A stretch of 64,000 nt of DNA from Paenibacillus sp. ACRRX (GCF_022346885.1 NZ_JAKRNK010000002.1:868001-932000), one strand, 5' to 3'. Counted from the first letter of the stretch, positions 28,083 to 36,129 are shown. Notes: generated by a model not told the origin, from the sequence alone. Translations and numbers: made by a program.

Positions 28083-28766
28083 TTATGATTCAATCGGAGG
28101 AAGCTGCCAAACAATAGGCTCTTCCCCAAGCGCTTGCAAATGATCATTGATTTTCGAGAACGGACGGCTGCCAAAGAACCCACGATGAGCAGACAACGGA
28201 CTTGGATGTGGTGCCTGTACGATGAAATGACGGGAGCGATCGATCATTTTAGCTTTCGCCTGTGCATGACTACCCCACAATACAAAGACGACAGGACGAT
28301 CTCGTTCATTCAACAGTTGTATGACCTGATCCGTAAATGTTTCCCAGCCCTGACCTTTATGAGAATTTGGTTGTGATTCCCTAACAGTCAGAACCGTATT
28401 TAACATAAATACGCCTTGCTCCGCCCACGCTTTTAAATATCCGTGACTCGGCATCGTTGTACCCACATCAGTCGCACTCTCTTTGAGCATATTAAGAAGT
28501 GACGGAGGAATTCGTACGCCTGGCTGCACCGAGAAACTAAGACCGTGAGCTTGGCCTGGACCGTGATACGGATCTTGTCCCACGATCATAACTTTTGTGT
28601 CCGCATAGGAAGTTAACTGGAAGGCCGTAAATAATTGGTCAAATGGAGGGTAAATCACTTGATGATTATACTCTTCTCTTAACCATGTCCATAATGTTTT
28701 AAAATAAGGCTTCCGTACTTCATCGTGAAGAAGTTGAGACCAGTCATTGTCCACTTTCCAGCTCAT
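28083..28766 (-). CDS. ung: Uracil-DNA glycosylase
   Basis: Family 1 UDG, which removes uracil from DNA in base excision repair. 227 residues. The catalytic motif GQDPYHGPGQAHGLSFSV with the active Asp is at about residue 65; the uracil-recognition and Leu-loop motif is HPSPLSAHRGFFG near the C-terminus. The ATG at 28766 has GAGAGG nine bases upstream; an ATG three codons earlier has no room for a site. Confidence 0.96.
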   Translation of the reverse strand: MSWKVDNDWSQLLHDEVRKPYFKTLWTWLREEYNHQVIYPPFDQLFTAFQLTSYADTKVMIVGQDPYHGPGQAHGLSFSVQPGVRIPPSLLNMLKESATDVGTTMPSHGYLKAWAEQGVFMLNTVLTVRESQPNSHKGQGWETFTDQVIQLLNERDRPVVFVLWGSHAQAKAKMIDRSRHFIVQAPHPSPLSAHRGFFGSRPFSKINDHLQALGEEPIVWQLPPIES

Positions 28767-28802
28767 ACAATTCATCCTCTCTATTCTATTTCGATTACAA
28801 AT

Positions 28803-28836
28803 AAAAAACCCCTTCCGCTAGTCAGCGAAAGGAGTT
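28803..28836 (-). terminator. Terminator after tRNA-Leu
   Basis: A 13-bp stem with one mismatch followed by six Ts on the minus strand, placed downstream of the tRNA-Leu gene and upstream of ung. Confidence 0.75.
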
Positions 28837-28883
28837 ATATCATCCACATTACCCTATTATCATAAAGTGCTAGAAGTTATAAA

Positions 28884-28972
28884 TGGTGCCGAGAACCGGG
28901 GTCGAACCGGTACGGTAGTCACCTACCGCAGGATTTTAAGTCCTGTGCGTCTGCCAATTCCGCCATCCCGGC
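28884..28972 (-). tRNA. tRNA-Leu(UAA)
   Basis: A type II tRNA with a long variable arm: acceptor GCCGGGA / TTCTCGGC-type 3' strand, anticodon stem CAGGA / TCCTG with loop CTTAAAA (anticodon TAA), variable arm GGTAGGTGACTACC, T-arm CCGG-TTCGACC-CCGG and encoded CCA. 89 nt, minus strand. Confidence 0.94.
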
Positions 28973-29165
28973 ATGTTTTCCGCTTAACCACGCGGGTTTT
29001 GCGTTATATGCCTCTTCGCTTTATTCGATGTGCCTCGTAGGATTTTTCGAATGACTGTACGGCTTGGCATGTCGTATGTTCATCGTTTCAAAATCCTGTG
29101 CGGCTCAACCGGACAAGTAATAATATATCACGTGGGATTTCGAGTGTCAACACTTTCTCAAAAAT
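28973..29165. other. Host/prophage junction zone
   Basis: No gene. It separates the last host feature (tRNA-Leu) from the first phage gene cassette. It contains weak echoes of the tRNA-Leu anticodon region (GGATTTTT near 29,040 and ATCCTGTGCG near 29,092) and is the likely place of the left attachment site, but the core cannot be defined without the far end. Confidence 0.4.
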
Positions 29166-29207
29166 AATTTAACGGGATTAACAACAAGCGTATTACCCCG
29201 TTAAATT
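29166..29207 (-). terminator. Terminator of the uvrX-yolD operon
   Basis: A perfect 11-bp stem AATTTAACGGG / CCCGTTAAATT and a T-rich tail on the minus strand. Confidence 0.8.
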
Positions 29208-29250
29208 CCTTCCTATATAATGCGTTTATTTTCGTATGTTTATTCTGCCT

Positions 29251-29574
29251 TCAATCAACCCTCACGATGTCCTCTACGTCGATCCACCGACGCTCTCCGT
29301 CGCAAAGGAAACGTACGCGATTCGTTTCGAATCCGACAACCTCGACGACAACATTAACGTTGCCATACGGCTCAAATAGTTCCACCGCAATAGACTCGTG
29401 GTCATGCGCTGCTTGCGCTAAACGCTCGTTAATGTATTCGAGTTCCTGCTCGTCGAGCTGCGGCCGACTCTTGCGGTCATACTCGCCTCTATGCCTTATA
29501 ATCGTTTCCTTGTGTTCCGGCAGCATCATACGCGAAGCTTCCCAAATACCGTTTCCCTGAAGCTTTTTACTCAT
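29251..29574 (-). CDS. YolD-like family protein
   Basis: 107 residues. MSKKLQGNGIWEASRMMLPEHKE is the classic YolD start, found beside UvrX/YqjW polymerases in SP-beta-like phages and plasmids; its role is unknown, probably a partner of the error-prone polymerase. Its ATG overlaps the polymerase stop by 4 bases (ATGA), so translation is coupled. Confidence 0.88.
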   Translation of the reverse strand: MSKKLQGNGIWEASRMMLPEHKETIIRHRGEYDRKSRPQLDEQELEYINERLAQAAHDHESIAVELFEPYGNVNVVVEVVGFETNRVRFLCDGERRWIDVEDIVRVD

Positions 29575-30815
29575 TTATAGTGACCTCCGATCTTGCTCGC
29601 TCTGTCTCGTGTTTGTCCCGCGGAGGTAAAGCTACTTGCGCGTACGATCGCGGTCTCCCCGAATTTGTCCTTTATGGTATCCATGACGGAATCTAGCTTG
29701 CGTTTTTCTTCGCGATCATCAAATAGTGTGAGCTGATACACCGAATCATCAACTAGGTCGGTAATCGCAATCCCTAGTCGTCTAACAGGTTCGCCGTCCC
29801 AAAACTTGTGGAAGAGCTTTTTACACGCTTCGTAAATATCCGTAGTTGAATTCGTCGGATCAGCAAGCTTCTGTTGCCGATTAAATCCGGTCGGATGATC
29901 CCAATCAGCGCCCGAGCAGCTTACAGAAATCACGGAGCCCATCACACTCTTGGCTCTGCACCTTCTGCAAACCTGGCTGACTAGATCGAGTAACACAACG
30001 TCTATCTCCCACGCTTCGGCGTAATCGCGTGGTAATGTCATGCCATTTCCGATTACCTTTTGCGTATCGTGTGATGATGTTGTTACGGGAGAGTCATCTA
30101 TGCCGTTTGCCACCTGCCATATTACCTGGCCGTTAACGCCCCATCGCTTAGTAAGCCGAGTAAGAGGAGTCTGTGCAAGCTCGCCAATTGTGTAAATGCC
30201 CATGCGGTTTAGATGACGACGCATGCGTGATCCAACGCCCCACATTTTTTCGACTGGATGAGGCCAGATGTGTTTAGGCATGGTTTCTTTTGTCAGCGTG
30301 AAGATTCCGGATTTATTTTTCTTTGCGACTATATCGCAACACACTTTCGCGATAGTCTTATTTTGGCCTATTCCTGCCCGTGCCCACACGCCTGTTTCGA
30401 GTAAAATGTGTTGCTGTATTTTTGCTGCAAGCTGCTCCGGAGTCATCTTAAACAAATGAATACTGTGCGTTACATCAATAAATTGCTCGTCGATGCTGTA
30501 CGGCTCAACTAGATCTGTATACGTCTCTAAAATGCGAGTGATCTGCATCGATACGTCGATGTACAATTGCATCCGCGGCTGTACGACGACTACGTCAGGA
30601 CACTTCTTTAACGTTTCCCAAAGTCGTTCAGCGGTCGATACGCCGTACGATTTCGCGATAGGACACGCCGCGAGTACGATGCCAGATCTGCGTTCTGGAT
30701 CACCGGCAACCACCAGTGGCTTGTTTTTATATTGCGGTTGCATCGCTTTTTCCACGCTAGCATAGAAGCTTTGCATATCGGTGAGCATAATAATCCGTTC
30801 TTGTTTCTTGCTCAT
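29571..30815 (-). CDS. Y-family translesion DNA polymerase (UvrX/ImpB-like)
   Basis: A 414-residue lesion-bypass polymerase. Catalytic motifs MLTDMQSFYASVEK and YSIDEQFIDVTH carry the metal-binding acids. AGIGQNKTIAKVCCD and the helix-hairpin-helix region (WGVGSRMRRHLNRMGIYTIGELA) follow. The ATG at 30815 overlaps the stop of the previous gene (ATGA) and has AAGGGG upstream. With YolD and a small leader gene it forms an SOS-controlled operon. Confidence 0.92.
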   Translation of the reverse strand: MSKKQERIIMLTDMQSFYASVEKAMQPQYKNKPLVVAGDPERRSGIVLAACPIAKSYGVSTAERLWETLKKCPDVVVVQPRMQLYIDVSMQITRILETYTDLVEPYSIDEQFIDVTHSIHLFKMTPEQLAAKIQQHILLETGVWARAGIGQNKTIAKVCCDIVAKKNKSGIFTLTKETMPKHIWPHPVEKMWGVGSRMRRHLNRMGIYTIGELAQTPLTRLTKRWGVNGQVIWQVANGIDDSPVTTSSHDTQKVIGNGMTLPRDYAEAWEIDVVLLDLVSQVCRRCRAKSVMGSVISVSCSGADWDHPTGFNRQQKLADPTNSTTDIYEACKKLFHKFWDGEPVRRLGIAITDLVDDSVYQLTLFDDREEKRKLDSVMDTIKDKFGETAIVRASSFTSAGQTRDRASKIGGHYK

Positions 30816-31006
30816 GCTGACTGCCCCTTTGGTGACCAAGATAGAATACGATCAATGCGAAACGGCCTCCAGGCTTTAGATTTTAAACATGTCGCATAGA
30901 TAGTCCCGTTTTGAATGCTCCGGATTAAGATTCTGTGTTGTGTGATATTACCACATTTATCCTCGTAAATGATTTCGACGGTCTGCCCAATATACTTTTT
31001 AAACAC
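30812..31006 (-). CDS. Small leader protein of the uvrX operon
   Basis: 64 residues, beta-rich (YIGQTVEIIYEDKCGNITQHRILI and WRPFRIDRILSWSP). Such a small gene commonly precedes uvrX in phage and plasmid cassettes; function unknown. GTG at about 31006 has TAGGAG eight bases upstream. The upstream in-frame ATGs lie inside the LexA box region and have no ribosome-binding site. Confidence 0.65.
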   Translation of the reverse strand: MFKKYIGQTVEIIYEDKCGNITQHRILIRSIQNGTIYATCLKSKAWRPFRIDRILSWSPKGQSA

Positions 31007-31023
31007 ACCAACCACTCCTAAAT

Positions 31024-31077
31024 AGAACATTTGTTCTGTCATTGAGTATTATATGCGAATGTGTGTTCTATATTCAA
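31024..31077 (-). promoter_or_regulatory. SOS promoter with two LexA (DinR) boxes
   Basis: Box 1 at 31024-31037 is AGAACATTTGTTCT, a full GAAC-N4-GTTC palindrome. Box 2 at 31056-31069 is CGAATGTGTGTTCT, with one weak half. The minus-strand promoter reads TTGAAT (31072-31077), 18 bases, TATAAT (31048-31053). Box 2 lies between -35 and -10 and box 1 just downstream of the start point, the standard layout for LexA repression. Confidence 0.82.
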
Positions 31078-31225
31078 TATATAAATTTTACCGATAAAAT
31101 AAGAGTAAAGTATGTACTTATTATTGTATTAAGTGTGTAGTTGTGTTATTATTAAGTCAAGGAATAATGTACCACATATACACTAACTGAGTTCGCTGGC
31201 CTAGCGCAGCGACAAGGAGGATATT

Positions 31226-31630
31226 ATGAACATCGTGGAAATGTACGCTAAAGCGAAAGAAATCTACGAAGCAAACGAAGAGCAATACTGGTACATCGGC
31301 TTACGTTTCGAGAACAAAGAGCGCGAGATTGGCGAAGTTTGCGAGAATAGCCGCCATAATGGTGACCGCGAAGACGAGCGCGACTTCCCTACTTATGGCA
31401 CTGAAGAATATGAGGACATGGATTTGCTCGACGGAACATCCGCATGGGACATGTCAATAAAAAGTACATACGAATACAGCTCGTGGGATGCGCAACAAGA
31501 CGATTGCCTTAAGTGTTTCATACCAGATCACTGTTATGTTATTGCCAGTAACAAGCAAGGCCGTCATGACGATCCTGATCACGGTGAAATTCTTATAAAA
31601 GACGCAGTCGTTATCGCACAATTATTCTAA
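31226..31630 (+). CDS. Hypothetical phage protein, acidic
   Basis: 134 residues, strongly acidic, no signal or TM, AAGGAGG start. Segments EEQYWYIGLRFENKEREIG and YGTEEYEDMDLLDGTSAWD are distinctive but match no family I recognise. First gene of a plus-strand set divergent from the uvrX operon. Confidence 0.65.
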   Translation: MNIVEMYAKAKEIYEANEEQYWYIGLRFENKEREIGEVCENSRHNGDREDERDFPTYGTEEYEDMDLLDGTSAWDMSIKSTYEYSSWDAQQDDCLKCFIPDHCYVIASNKQGRHDDPDHGEILIKDAVVIAQLF

Positions 31631-31649
31631 TAAAAGGAGACTGATAGGG

Positions 31650-31838
31650 ATGGAACAAAGAATCGAACAACTTGAAGCAAGATTGGATGAGGTAACAAAA
31701 ATATTATTTTCAACACTAAATGCACTTGCTACTGTGGCCGAGGGTCACGGATATGGAGCAACAAGAGAGGTAGAATCTATTATTCAGTACGCAAATGATA
31801 AGTTAGACCTCCTAACAGGACAAAAGAACAAAAGTTAA
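31650..31838 (+). CDS. Small helical phage protein
   Basis: 62 residues starting with a coiled-coil heptad pattern (EQRIEQLEARLDEVTKILF). AAAAGGAG lies upstream. Its stop codon lies inside the first arm of a long hairpin. Function unknown. Confidence 0.6.
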   Translation: MEQRIEQLEARLDEVTKILFSTLNALATVAEGHGYGATREVESIIQYANDKLDLLTGQKNKS

Positions 31839-31873
31839 TACTAGAGGGCCGAAGCCCTCTAGTATTAACTTTT
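31830..31873 (+). terminator. Long 20-bp perfect hairpin
   Basis: Arms 31830-31849 and 31854-31873 with a CGAA tetraloop, ending in TTTTAATTT. It probably terminates or attenuates the upstream two-gene unit. Confidence 0.75.
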
Positions 31874-31893
31874 AATTTAAGGAGGAACCTAGG

Positions 31894-32253
31894 GTGGCAA
31901 GAAAACAAATATGGATGAACCCGCCGCTCGAGAAACTTGCGGAGGAATGCGGAAAGGCAAAAGGCCGCGATGGGAAGTTCTCCACACGCCTGGGTGATAT
32001 CGTAGAGCGCTATGACTTAATCATGCGCCTAACCCCAGCACCGGAACTGTCCGACAATGAGTTGATGATCATGGGTGAGGTAATCCTCGGATCAGCGTTA
32101 ACAACCGTAAGCCTCAAATACATGCACGAGTCAATTCTCGACGCAGCTTCGGGTACAGCCGATGAGCGTCAAGCGCTACACGGAAAAGCTACCTCATGGA
32201 GCATTGCAGAACGAATCGCATTAATTGAAGTAATTGAAGCTACGGGAAACTAA
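31894..32253 (+). CDS. Hypothetical phage protein
   Basis: 119 residues, GTG start after GGAGGAACC. Basic N-terminus (MARKQIWMNPPLEKLAEECGKAKG) and a helical body. No family recognised. It ends five bases before the ATG of the zinc-ribbon/LAGLIDADG gene, so the two are likely co-translated. Confidence 0.65.
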   Translation: MARKQIWMNPPLEKLAEECGKAKGRDGKFSTRLGDIVERYDLIMRLTPAPELSDNELMIMGEVILGSALTTVSLKYMHESILDAASGTADERQALHGKATSWSIAERIALIEVIEATGN

Positions 32254-32257
32254 GTGT

Positions 32258-33556
32258 ATGCTCCACGATCGTATTTGCATTCAGTGTAAGACAATGTTTC
32301 AAGGCGGCCCTAGAAAGATGTTTTGCAGTACATGTTCATTGAGTCGGAAGCGTAACACAGCTAAAGCTTACTCCAAGCGTAAGTACGTTTCCATCCGTAC
32401 GCAAAGTAAAACTACTTCACAAGGACGCGAGAATTCCACTTCAAAAATAATACGCCTTTGTGATCGGTGTAAAGAAACTTTTTGGGGAGTAAGAAAGACT
32501 AAGTTATGCCCTTCGTGCAGGACCCTTAGCATAAGGGAAAGAAATTCACATTATAATAGAAACAAAAACAACCAGATTCCACGGGAAAAGAAACTCGTTT
32601 TAACAAATGTGAATAAGCAGGTAATTAGAATGCTCTATGATAACAACGTAAGAGTTAAGACTATTGCTCAAACTTATAACATCACTTCCGAATTGGTTTC
32701 CTATCATGCGTTAAAGGGTACTCTCGAAAGAAACTACCGTAATGACGGAAAACTAGACGCTTTTACAGCCAGTGAGATAAGGAGGCGTCGGGAACAAGAT
32801 AATCTCACCTACAAACAACTGGCGGATATTTACGGCATCGGTAAAACTACAGTGTATTACATTTGTACAGGTGATCAATGGAGTAGAAAATGCCACCGTG
32901 AGGAGTGTCAGAAGCGAATAGTTGTAAGTAATTCTGGCAGAAAGCTATTCTGTGGGGCTAAATGCGAAGAGATATTTACAGAAGCATGTCTCACTGAGTT
33001 TAATGTGATGTTGAAATTAATTGAAGAGTCAAGTGTTAAATATGAAACAATTGGTTTCTTGTGGGGTTCGGCTCGTTTTTCGGGTGATTATTTTATAGCT
33101 CAAACTGTGCGTAAAGATTTACTACAGGGCGTCAAACAAACACTTGCCGTTTCCAATAAAATTTTCAGCACGCCGCTTGAAAATGACAAACTCTCGTGGC
33201 GCTTAAAAATCCCGCCGACACACCCATATGTTGTGAGGATGTTGGAGATGGGATACTCAGGAAGAAACGATGAGGATCGCACTCACCCGAATCTGCCTCA
33301 TGCTAAAGCGGCCGATTTCTATCGTGGTTATTTTTCCGTGCATCATGCAATTGATTGTCCAAAAGGTAAATACAGACTTCGGTTTTACGCTGCTGCACCG
33401 TTACTGGAAGGCCTTAATACACACCTTAGCACTGAGTTAGGTGTTGGCATCAAGAAAGTGCAAAGTGTTGGCAACAGCGAAATTTGCAAGGTGCTTTACT
33501 ACCAGTCACCTACTGATGTTAAGATGATTGCTGACCATCTAAATTTATGGAAATAA
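32258..33556 (+). CDS. Zinc-ribbon / HTH protein with LAGLIDADG-like fold lacking catalytic acids
   Basis: 432 residues. Domains in order: zinc ribbon CIQC..CSTC (7-26), zinc ribbon CDRC..CPSC (68-87), helix-turn-helix (about 122-152), second HTH (about 174-204), CHREEC..CGAKC cluster (212-236), then about 200 residues with the layout of a one-chain LAGLIDADG nuclease: two matched halves around 262-300 and 350-390. Where active enzymes have GDG or DGD, this protein reads GFLWGSARF and RGYFSVHHAI, so both metal-binding aspartates are absent. Best read as a DNA-binding regulator made from a dead homing endonuclease. The upstream TTG extension at 32234 is rejected. Confidence 0.7.
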   Translation: MLHDRICIQCKTMFQGGPRKMFCSTCSLSRKRNTAKAYSKRKYVSIRTQSKTTSQGRENSTSKIIRLCDRCKETFWGVRKTKLCPSCRTLSIRERNSHYNRNKNNQIPREKKLVLTNVNKQVIRMLYDNNVRVKTIAQTYNITSELVSYHALKGTLERNYRNDGKLDAFTASEIRRRREQDNLTYKQLADIYGIGKTTVYYICTGDQWSRKCHREECQKRIVVSNSGRKLFCGAKCEEIFTEACLTEFNVMLKLIEESSVKYETIGFLWGSARFSGDYFIAQTVRKDLLQGVKQTLAVSNKIFSTPLENDKLSWRLKIPPTHPYVVRMLEMGYSGRNDEDRTHPNLPHAKAADFYRGYFSVHHAIDCPKGKYRLRFYAAAPLLEGLNTHLSTELGVGIKKVQSVGNSEICKVLYYQSPTDVKMIADHLNLWK

Positions 33557-33594
33557 AAAAAGAGCCAAAGGAATAAATTCCCCGGCTCTTTTTT
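33556..33594 (+). terminator. Intrinsic terminator after the zinc-ribbon gene
   Basis: Stem AAAAAAGAGCC / GGCTCTTTTTT with 17-base loop; works on both strands. The following 140 bases up to 33,734 show nothing. Confidence 0.85.
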
Positions 33595-33734
33595 AATGAA
33601 CATAATCAATATGTTTCAATCTACGACCTCGCACGGAAGTCGAAACCTTCTAAATACAATTTATCTCGATTGGTGAATGTTGTCAATCACATTCGTAAAT
33701 TGAAAACTCTTCTTTCACTCCACCGAGTCTAAGG

Positions 33735-34043
33735 TCATTGACCTCTTTCAAGCTCCTGAATATGTTCCGAGAGTGCTCCAACGTAATCCGTTTTAAAGTT
33801 GTCCATGTCTGTACCATCTGCATAGATAACAGTATAATCACACATTTCCGCAAACATGTTGAAGTGTTTTACAAAGCCTAAGTCTCTCGACAGTACGCTC
33901 GGTGTTGGCACAATTAGTGTCTGACCTTGATTAGCCTTCATGTATTCCTTTAATTCGACAAAGCCTGGACGATCCAAGTCCATTCCGCTAAACCCTTCAT
34001 CAAAAAACATGCGAGCAACCGTGTAACCCTGCTCGTCATACAT
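33735..34043 (-). pseudogene. Truncated serine-recombinase-like catalytic domain
   Basis: 102 residues resembling the resolvase/invertase N-terminal domain: FFDEGFSGMDLDRPGF, then PTPSVLSRDLGFV where active enzymes read LDRLSR. There is no C-terminal DNA-binding part. Upstream in the same frame the sequence continues as VIYTQSLT, the place of the YTRVS catalytic serine motif, but without a usual start codon. Likely a decayed recombinase, or a small regulator derived from one. Confidence 0.55.
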
Positions 34044-34093
34044 GCGGTCGCATGTTAAACTCTGGGTATATATAACACAAGGAGTTGTCGTAA

Positions 34094-34324
34094 TTGAACC
34101 GCATGTTAAACGCAGATATCGAATTCTTCACGGCGGCAATGTCGCAAGCCGTCGTCGAAGTATGGCAAGAAGATAGTGCAGGAGTGTATTGTTACGTAGA
34201 CGCGGGGATCGTCGAAAAGTATTCGTCGAGGTCCGTTAAGATACGGAACGAATCCGGGGATTCAATGTTCTATGACCGCGAACTATCGATGTTCCAAATG
34301 AGAAAAACGCCCACCGACGGATGA
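34094..34324 (+). CDS. Hypothetical phage protein
   Basis: 76 residues, TTG start nine bases after AAGGAG. Contains VVEVWQEDSAGVYCYVDAG, suggestive of a small beta-barrel. Its last codons lie inside a terminator hairpin. No family recognised. It is divergent from the recombinase fragment. Confidence 0.55.
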   Translation: MNRMLNADIEFFTAAMSQAVVEVWQEDSAGVYCYVDAGIVEKYSSRSVKIRNESGDSMFYDRELSMFQMRKTPTDG

Positions 34325-34341
34325 ACTCCGAAAGTGGGCGT
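34303..34341. terminator. Terminator at the end of the late/lysis operon
   Basis: Arms ACGCCCAC (34307-34314) and GTGGGCGT (34334-34341), followed by five Ts on the minus strand and GTTTGCC on the plus strand. It overlaps the 3' end of the plus-strand gene. Confidence 0.75.
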
Positions 34342-34349
34342 TTGCCTAT

Positions 34350-34595
34350 CTACTTATCCTCGCGTTTTTCTTCGTACGCGTCACCTTGCTCCGCGCCGGA
34401 TCTCTTCGAATCAACGTATGCCTCCGCAAGCACATACGCAACGACCGAACCTACCGCACCGATAACCCCCGTAACTTGTACGACTGTGCTCTCGCCTGCT
34501 CCAAATGCTGCGAGTACGCTCGTCCCCAACGCAGCCAATAACGCCCAAAACTTCCGGCTGGCTAACTTTTGCTTCCAGTTGATATTATCGTTCAT
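34350..34595 (-). CDS. Putative phage holin
   Basis: 81 residues with NWKQKLASRKFWALLAALGTSVLAAFGA and a second hydrophobic stretch (TGVIGAVGSVVAYVLAEAYVDS), then a charged tail, the usual layout of two-TM Firmicutes phage holins. It lies next to the amidase, the expected lysis cassette. Confidence 0.78.
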   Translation of the reverse strand: MNDNINWKQKLASRKFWALLAALGTSVLAAFGAGESTVVQVTGVIGAVGSVVAYVLAEAYVDSKRSGAEQGDAYEEKREDK

Positions 34596-34629
34596 ATCCG
34601 ATACCTCCGTTTATATAGTAGAAACTCGA

Positions 34630-35286
34630 TTACTTCGACGTTACCTTTACCGTCTTGCTCACGTTATCCCACGCAATTGTCGCGCCCATAGCCGCTGCAA
34701 AGGAACGCGCGGGGAAGTACGTGACACCATCGATGATGATACCGTCATCTACGCGCTTTCCGTTTACGATAAGTTTCGCAACATCAGATTTGTCCGCCGT
34801 TTTCATCCGCTTTTCAACCTCCGCTTTAAACTTCGTCCATCCCGTCCATTTACCGTTGTCATACATGAGTCGCGGACAAATCTTGCCGGACCAGTCATAG
34901 TGCCTACGCAGCCTATCAACGCCCCATCCGCGTTCCTGCAACATCTTTGCGACAAGATCAGCGGCATTATCGAGAGTTTTCGCGTAATCACCACTTTCGC
35001 ATATCTCGATTCCGATACTCTTACGATTGCCATCGCCGTTCCCGTCACCTGCGTGCCATGCGACTTCATTCAGCGGAAGGCATTCAATAGCTTCGCGTTC
35101 GTCCACGACGATATGGTACGACGCCGTTCGACTGTTACTCGGATTCGTCAACCATGCGCGTTCGTTTTTTGCGGTTGACGTTGGATTCCCCGTATTGTGG
35201 ATCGTAATCGTTGTCGGAGTCATTGCGTTACCTGGACGTCGGTTGCATGGGGTATTGCGTGGAATATAGTCGGCAATATAATTCAT
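34630..35286 (-). CDS. Phage endolysin: N-acetylmuramoyl-L-alanine amidase with stalk domain
   Basis: 218 residues. Amidase_2 domain about 20-150: ITIHNTGNP (first zinc His), DEREAIECLPLNEVAWHAGD, IGIEICESGD and HYDWSGKICPRLM. Residues about 165-218 are a copper-amine-oxidase-like stalk module (VNGKRVDDGIIIDGVTYFPARSFA), probably wall-binding. No signal peptide, so release depends on the holin. Confidence 0.92.
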   Translation of the reverse strand: MNYIADYIPRNTPCNRRPGNAMTPTTITIHNTGNPTSTAKNERAWLTNPSNSRTASYHIVVDEREAIECLPLNEVAWHAGDGNGDGNRKSIGIEICESGDYAKTLDNAADLVAKMLQERGWGVDRLRRHYDWSGKICPRLMYDNGKWTGWTKFKAEVEKRMKTADKSDVAKLIVNGKRVDDGIIIDGVTYFPARSFAAAMGATIAWDNVSKTVKVTSK

Positions 35287-35290
35287 TCAA

Positions 35291-35494
35291 TCACTCCTTA
35301 TCTCGCGGTAAACGTTCTTTCATGTCGCGCAGCTCTCCGATGATGACATCGTATTTTTCCGAGAACTTTGCGAGTAAATCTTGCAATCCGGCTTCTCGTT
35401 CCTTGTTATTTTTCATGACGTAGATGAGAAGCCAAACAAAAAGGACCGCGAACGGCCCTTGCGTTAGAAAGTATTTAAGTACATCCATTTCCAT
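35291..35494 (-). CDS. BhlA/UviB-like holin-associated protein
   Basis: 67 residues: one N-terminal transmembrane helix (YFLTQGPFAVLFVWLLIYVM) and a long charged helix (KNNKEREAGLQDLLAKFSEKYD). This is the classic BhlA/UviB bacteriocin-holin layout. Confidence 0.85.
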   Translation of the reverse strand: MEMDVLKYFLTQGPFAVLFVWLLIYVMKNNKEREAGLQDLLAKFSEKYDVIIGELRDMKERLPRDKE

Positions 35495-35497
35495 CGA

Positions 35498-35692
35498 TTA
35501 TACCTCCGCTTCCTCTTCGGTGTTTACCGTCTCCAACACAGCGAGGGCAAGTCCGATTTGCTCATCTAGTGCGTGAAGAATATCGACTTGCTTATCGGGA
35601 TGAGATGCGAGTACCGTCGAGATGACTGCGGATAACTCCGTAATTGGATCAGATAAATCGATAGTGCATTCGAGTAATTGTCGTAGTTTCAT
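35498..35692 (-). CDS. Small acidic phage protein
   Basis: 64 residues, helical and acidic (IDLSDPITELSAVISTVLASHPDK). AAGGGG supports the ATG at 35692. Unknown function, between lysis and tail genes. Confidence 0.55.
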   Translation of the reverse strand: MKLRQLLECTIDLSDPITELSAVISTVLASHPDKQVDILHALDEQIGLALAVLETVNTEEEAEV

Positions 35693-35721
35693 GCGCATCC
35701 CCTTTCGTTGGCAAAAGAAAA

Positions 35722-35744
35722 AGCCCACGCGGTTAACGTGAGCT
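35722..35744 (-). terminator. Terminator-like hairpin in the lysis region
   Basis: The 8-bp stem AGCTCACG / CGTGGGCT (one G-T pair) with a T-rich tail on the minus strand. Confidence 0.65.
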
Positions 35745-35758
35745 TAGTCATAATAATG

Positions 35759-36103
35759 TTAATCTACGTTGACGTAATGGTCACCTTGCAAGACCATTCG
35801 TTTCTTACAGGCTTTACATGTGATTCCCGGTTTCTTTTGATTACGAGTCTCAAATCCGCAAGTAGGGCAAACTATGCGGTAAACAGTAGAATCCGTCTTC
35901 TTTGCCATAAATGGTGAAATAATTCCCATTACTATTAAAGGCAATCCAATGAAAATACCTATTCCAGTAAACGAGATAGCTATTCCTAAACAGGTAAAAA
36001 CTAGAAATAATACACATCCCATGTTTTTACTGTTGGATTCATCTATGCGCCTCTCTTTACCTTCTAGTTCGTATATCTTACCTAAATCTGGTTTTTGCTC
36101 CAT
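35759..36103 (-). CDS. Membrane protein with C-terminal zinc ribbon
   Basis: 114 residues: two hydrophobic helices (CVLFLVFTCLGIAISFTG and IFIGLPLIVMGIISPFM) followed by a cytoplasmic zinc ribbon CPTC..CKAC. Typical of accessory phage genes; function unknown. It lies directly downstream of the secreted stalk-domain gene. Confidence 0.6.
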   Translation of the reverse strand: MEQKPDLGKIYELEGKERRIDESNSKNMGCVLFLVFTCLGIAISFTGIGIFIGLPLIVMGIISPFMAKKTDSTVYRIVCPTCGFETRNQKKPGITCKACKKRMVLQGDHYVNVD

Positions 36104-36129
36104 TTTGTCACCCCAATAATAAAAGGTAA

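Noticed and set aside
29038-29110. Possible second, degenerate tRNA-Leu
   Set aside because: Only short words match and no cloverleaf can be drawn, so it is left as part of the junction zone.
34321-35178. 285-codon plus-strand frame over holin and amidase
   Set aside because: Antisense shadow of two clear lysis genes, no ribosome-binding site or family resemblance.
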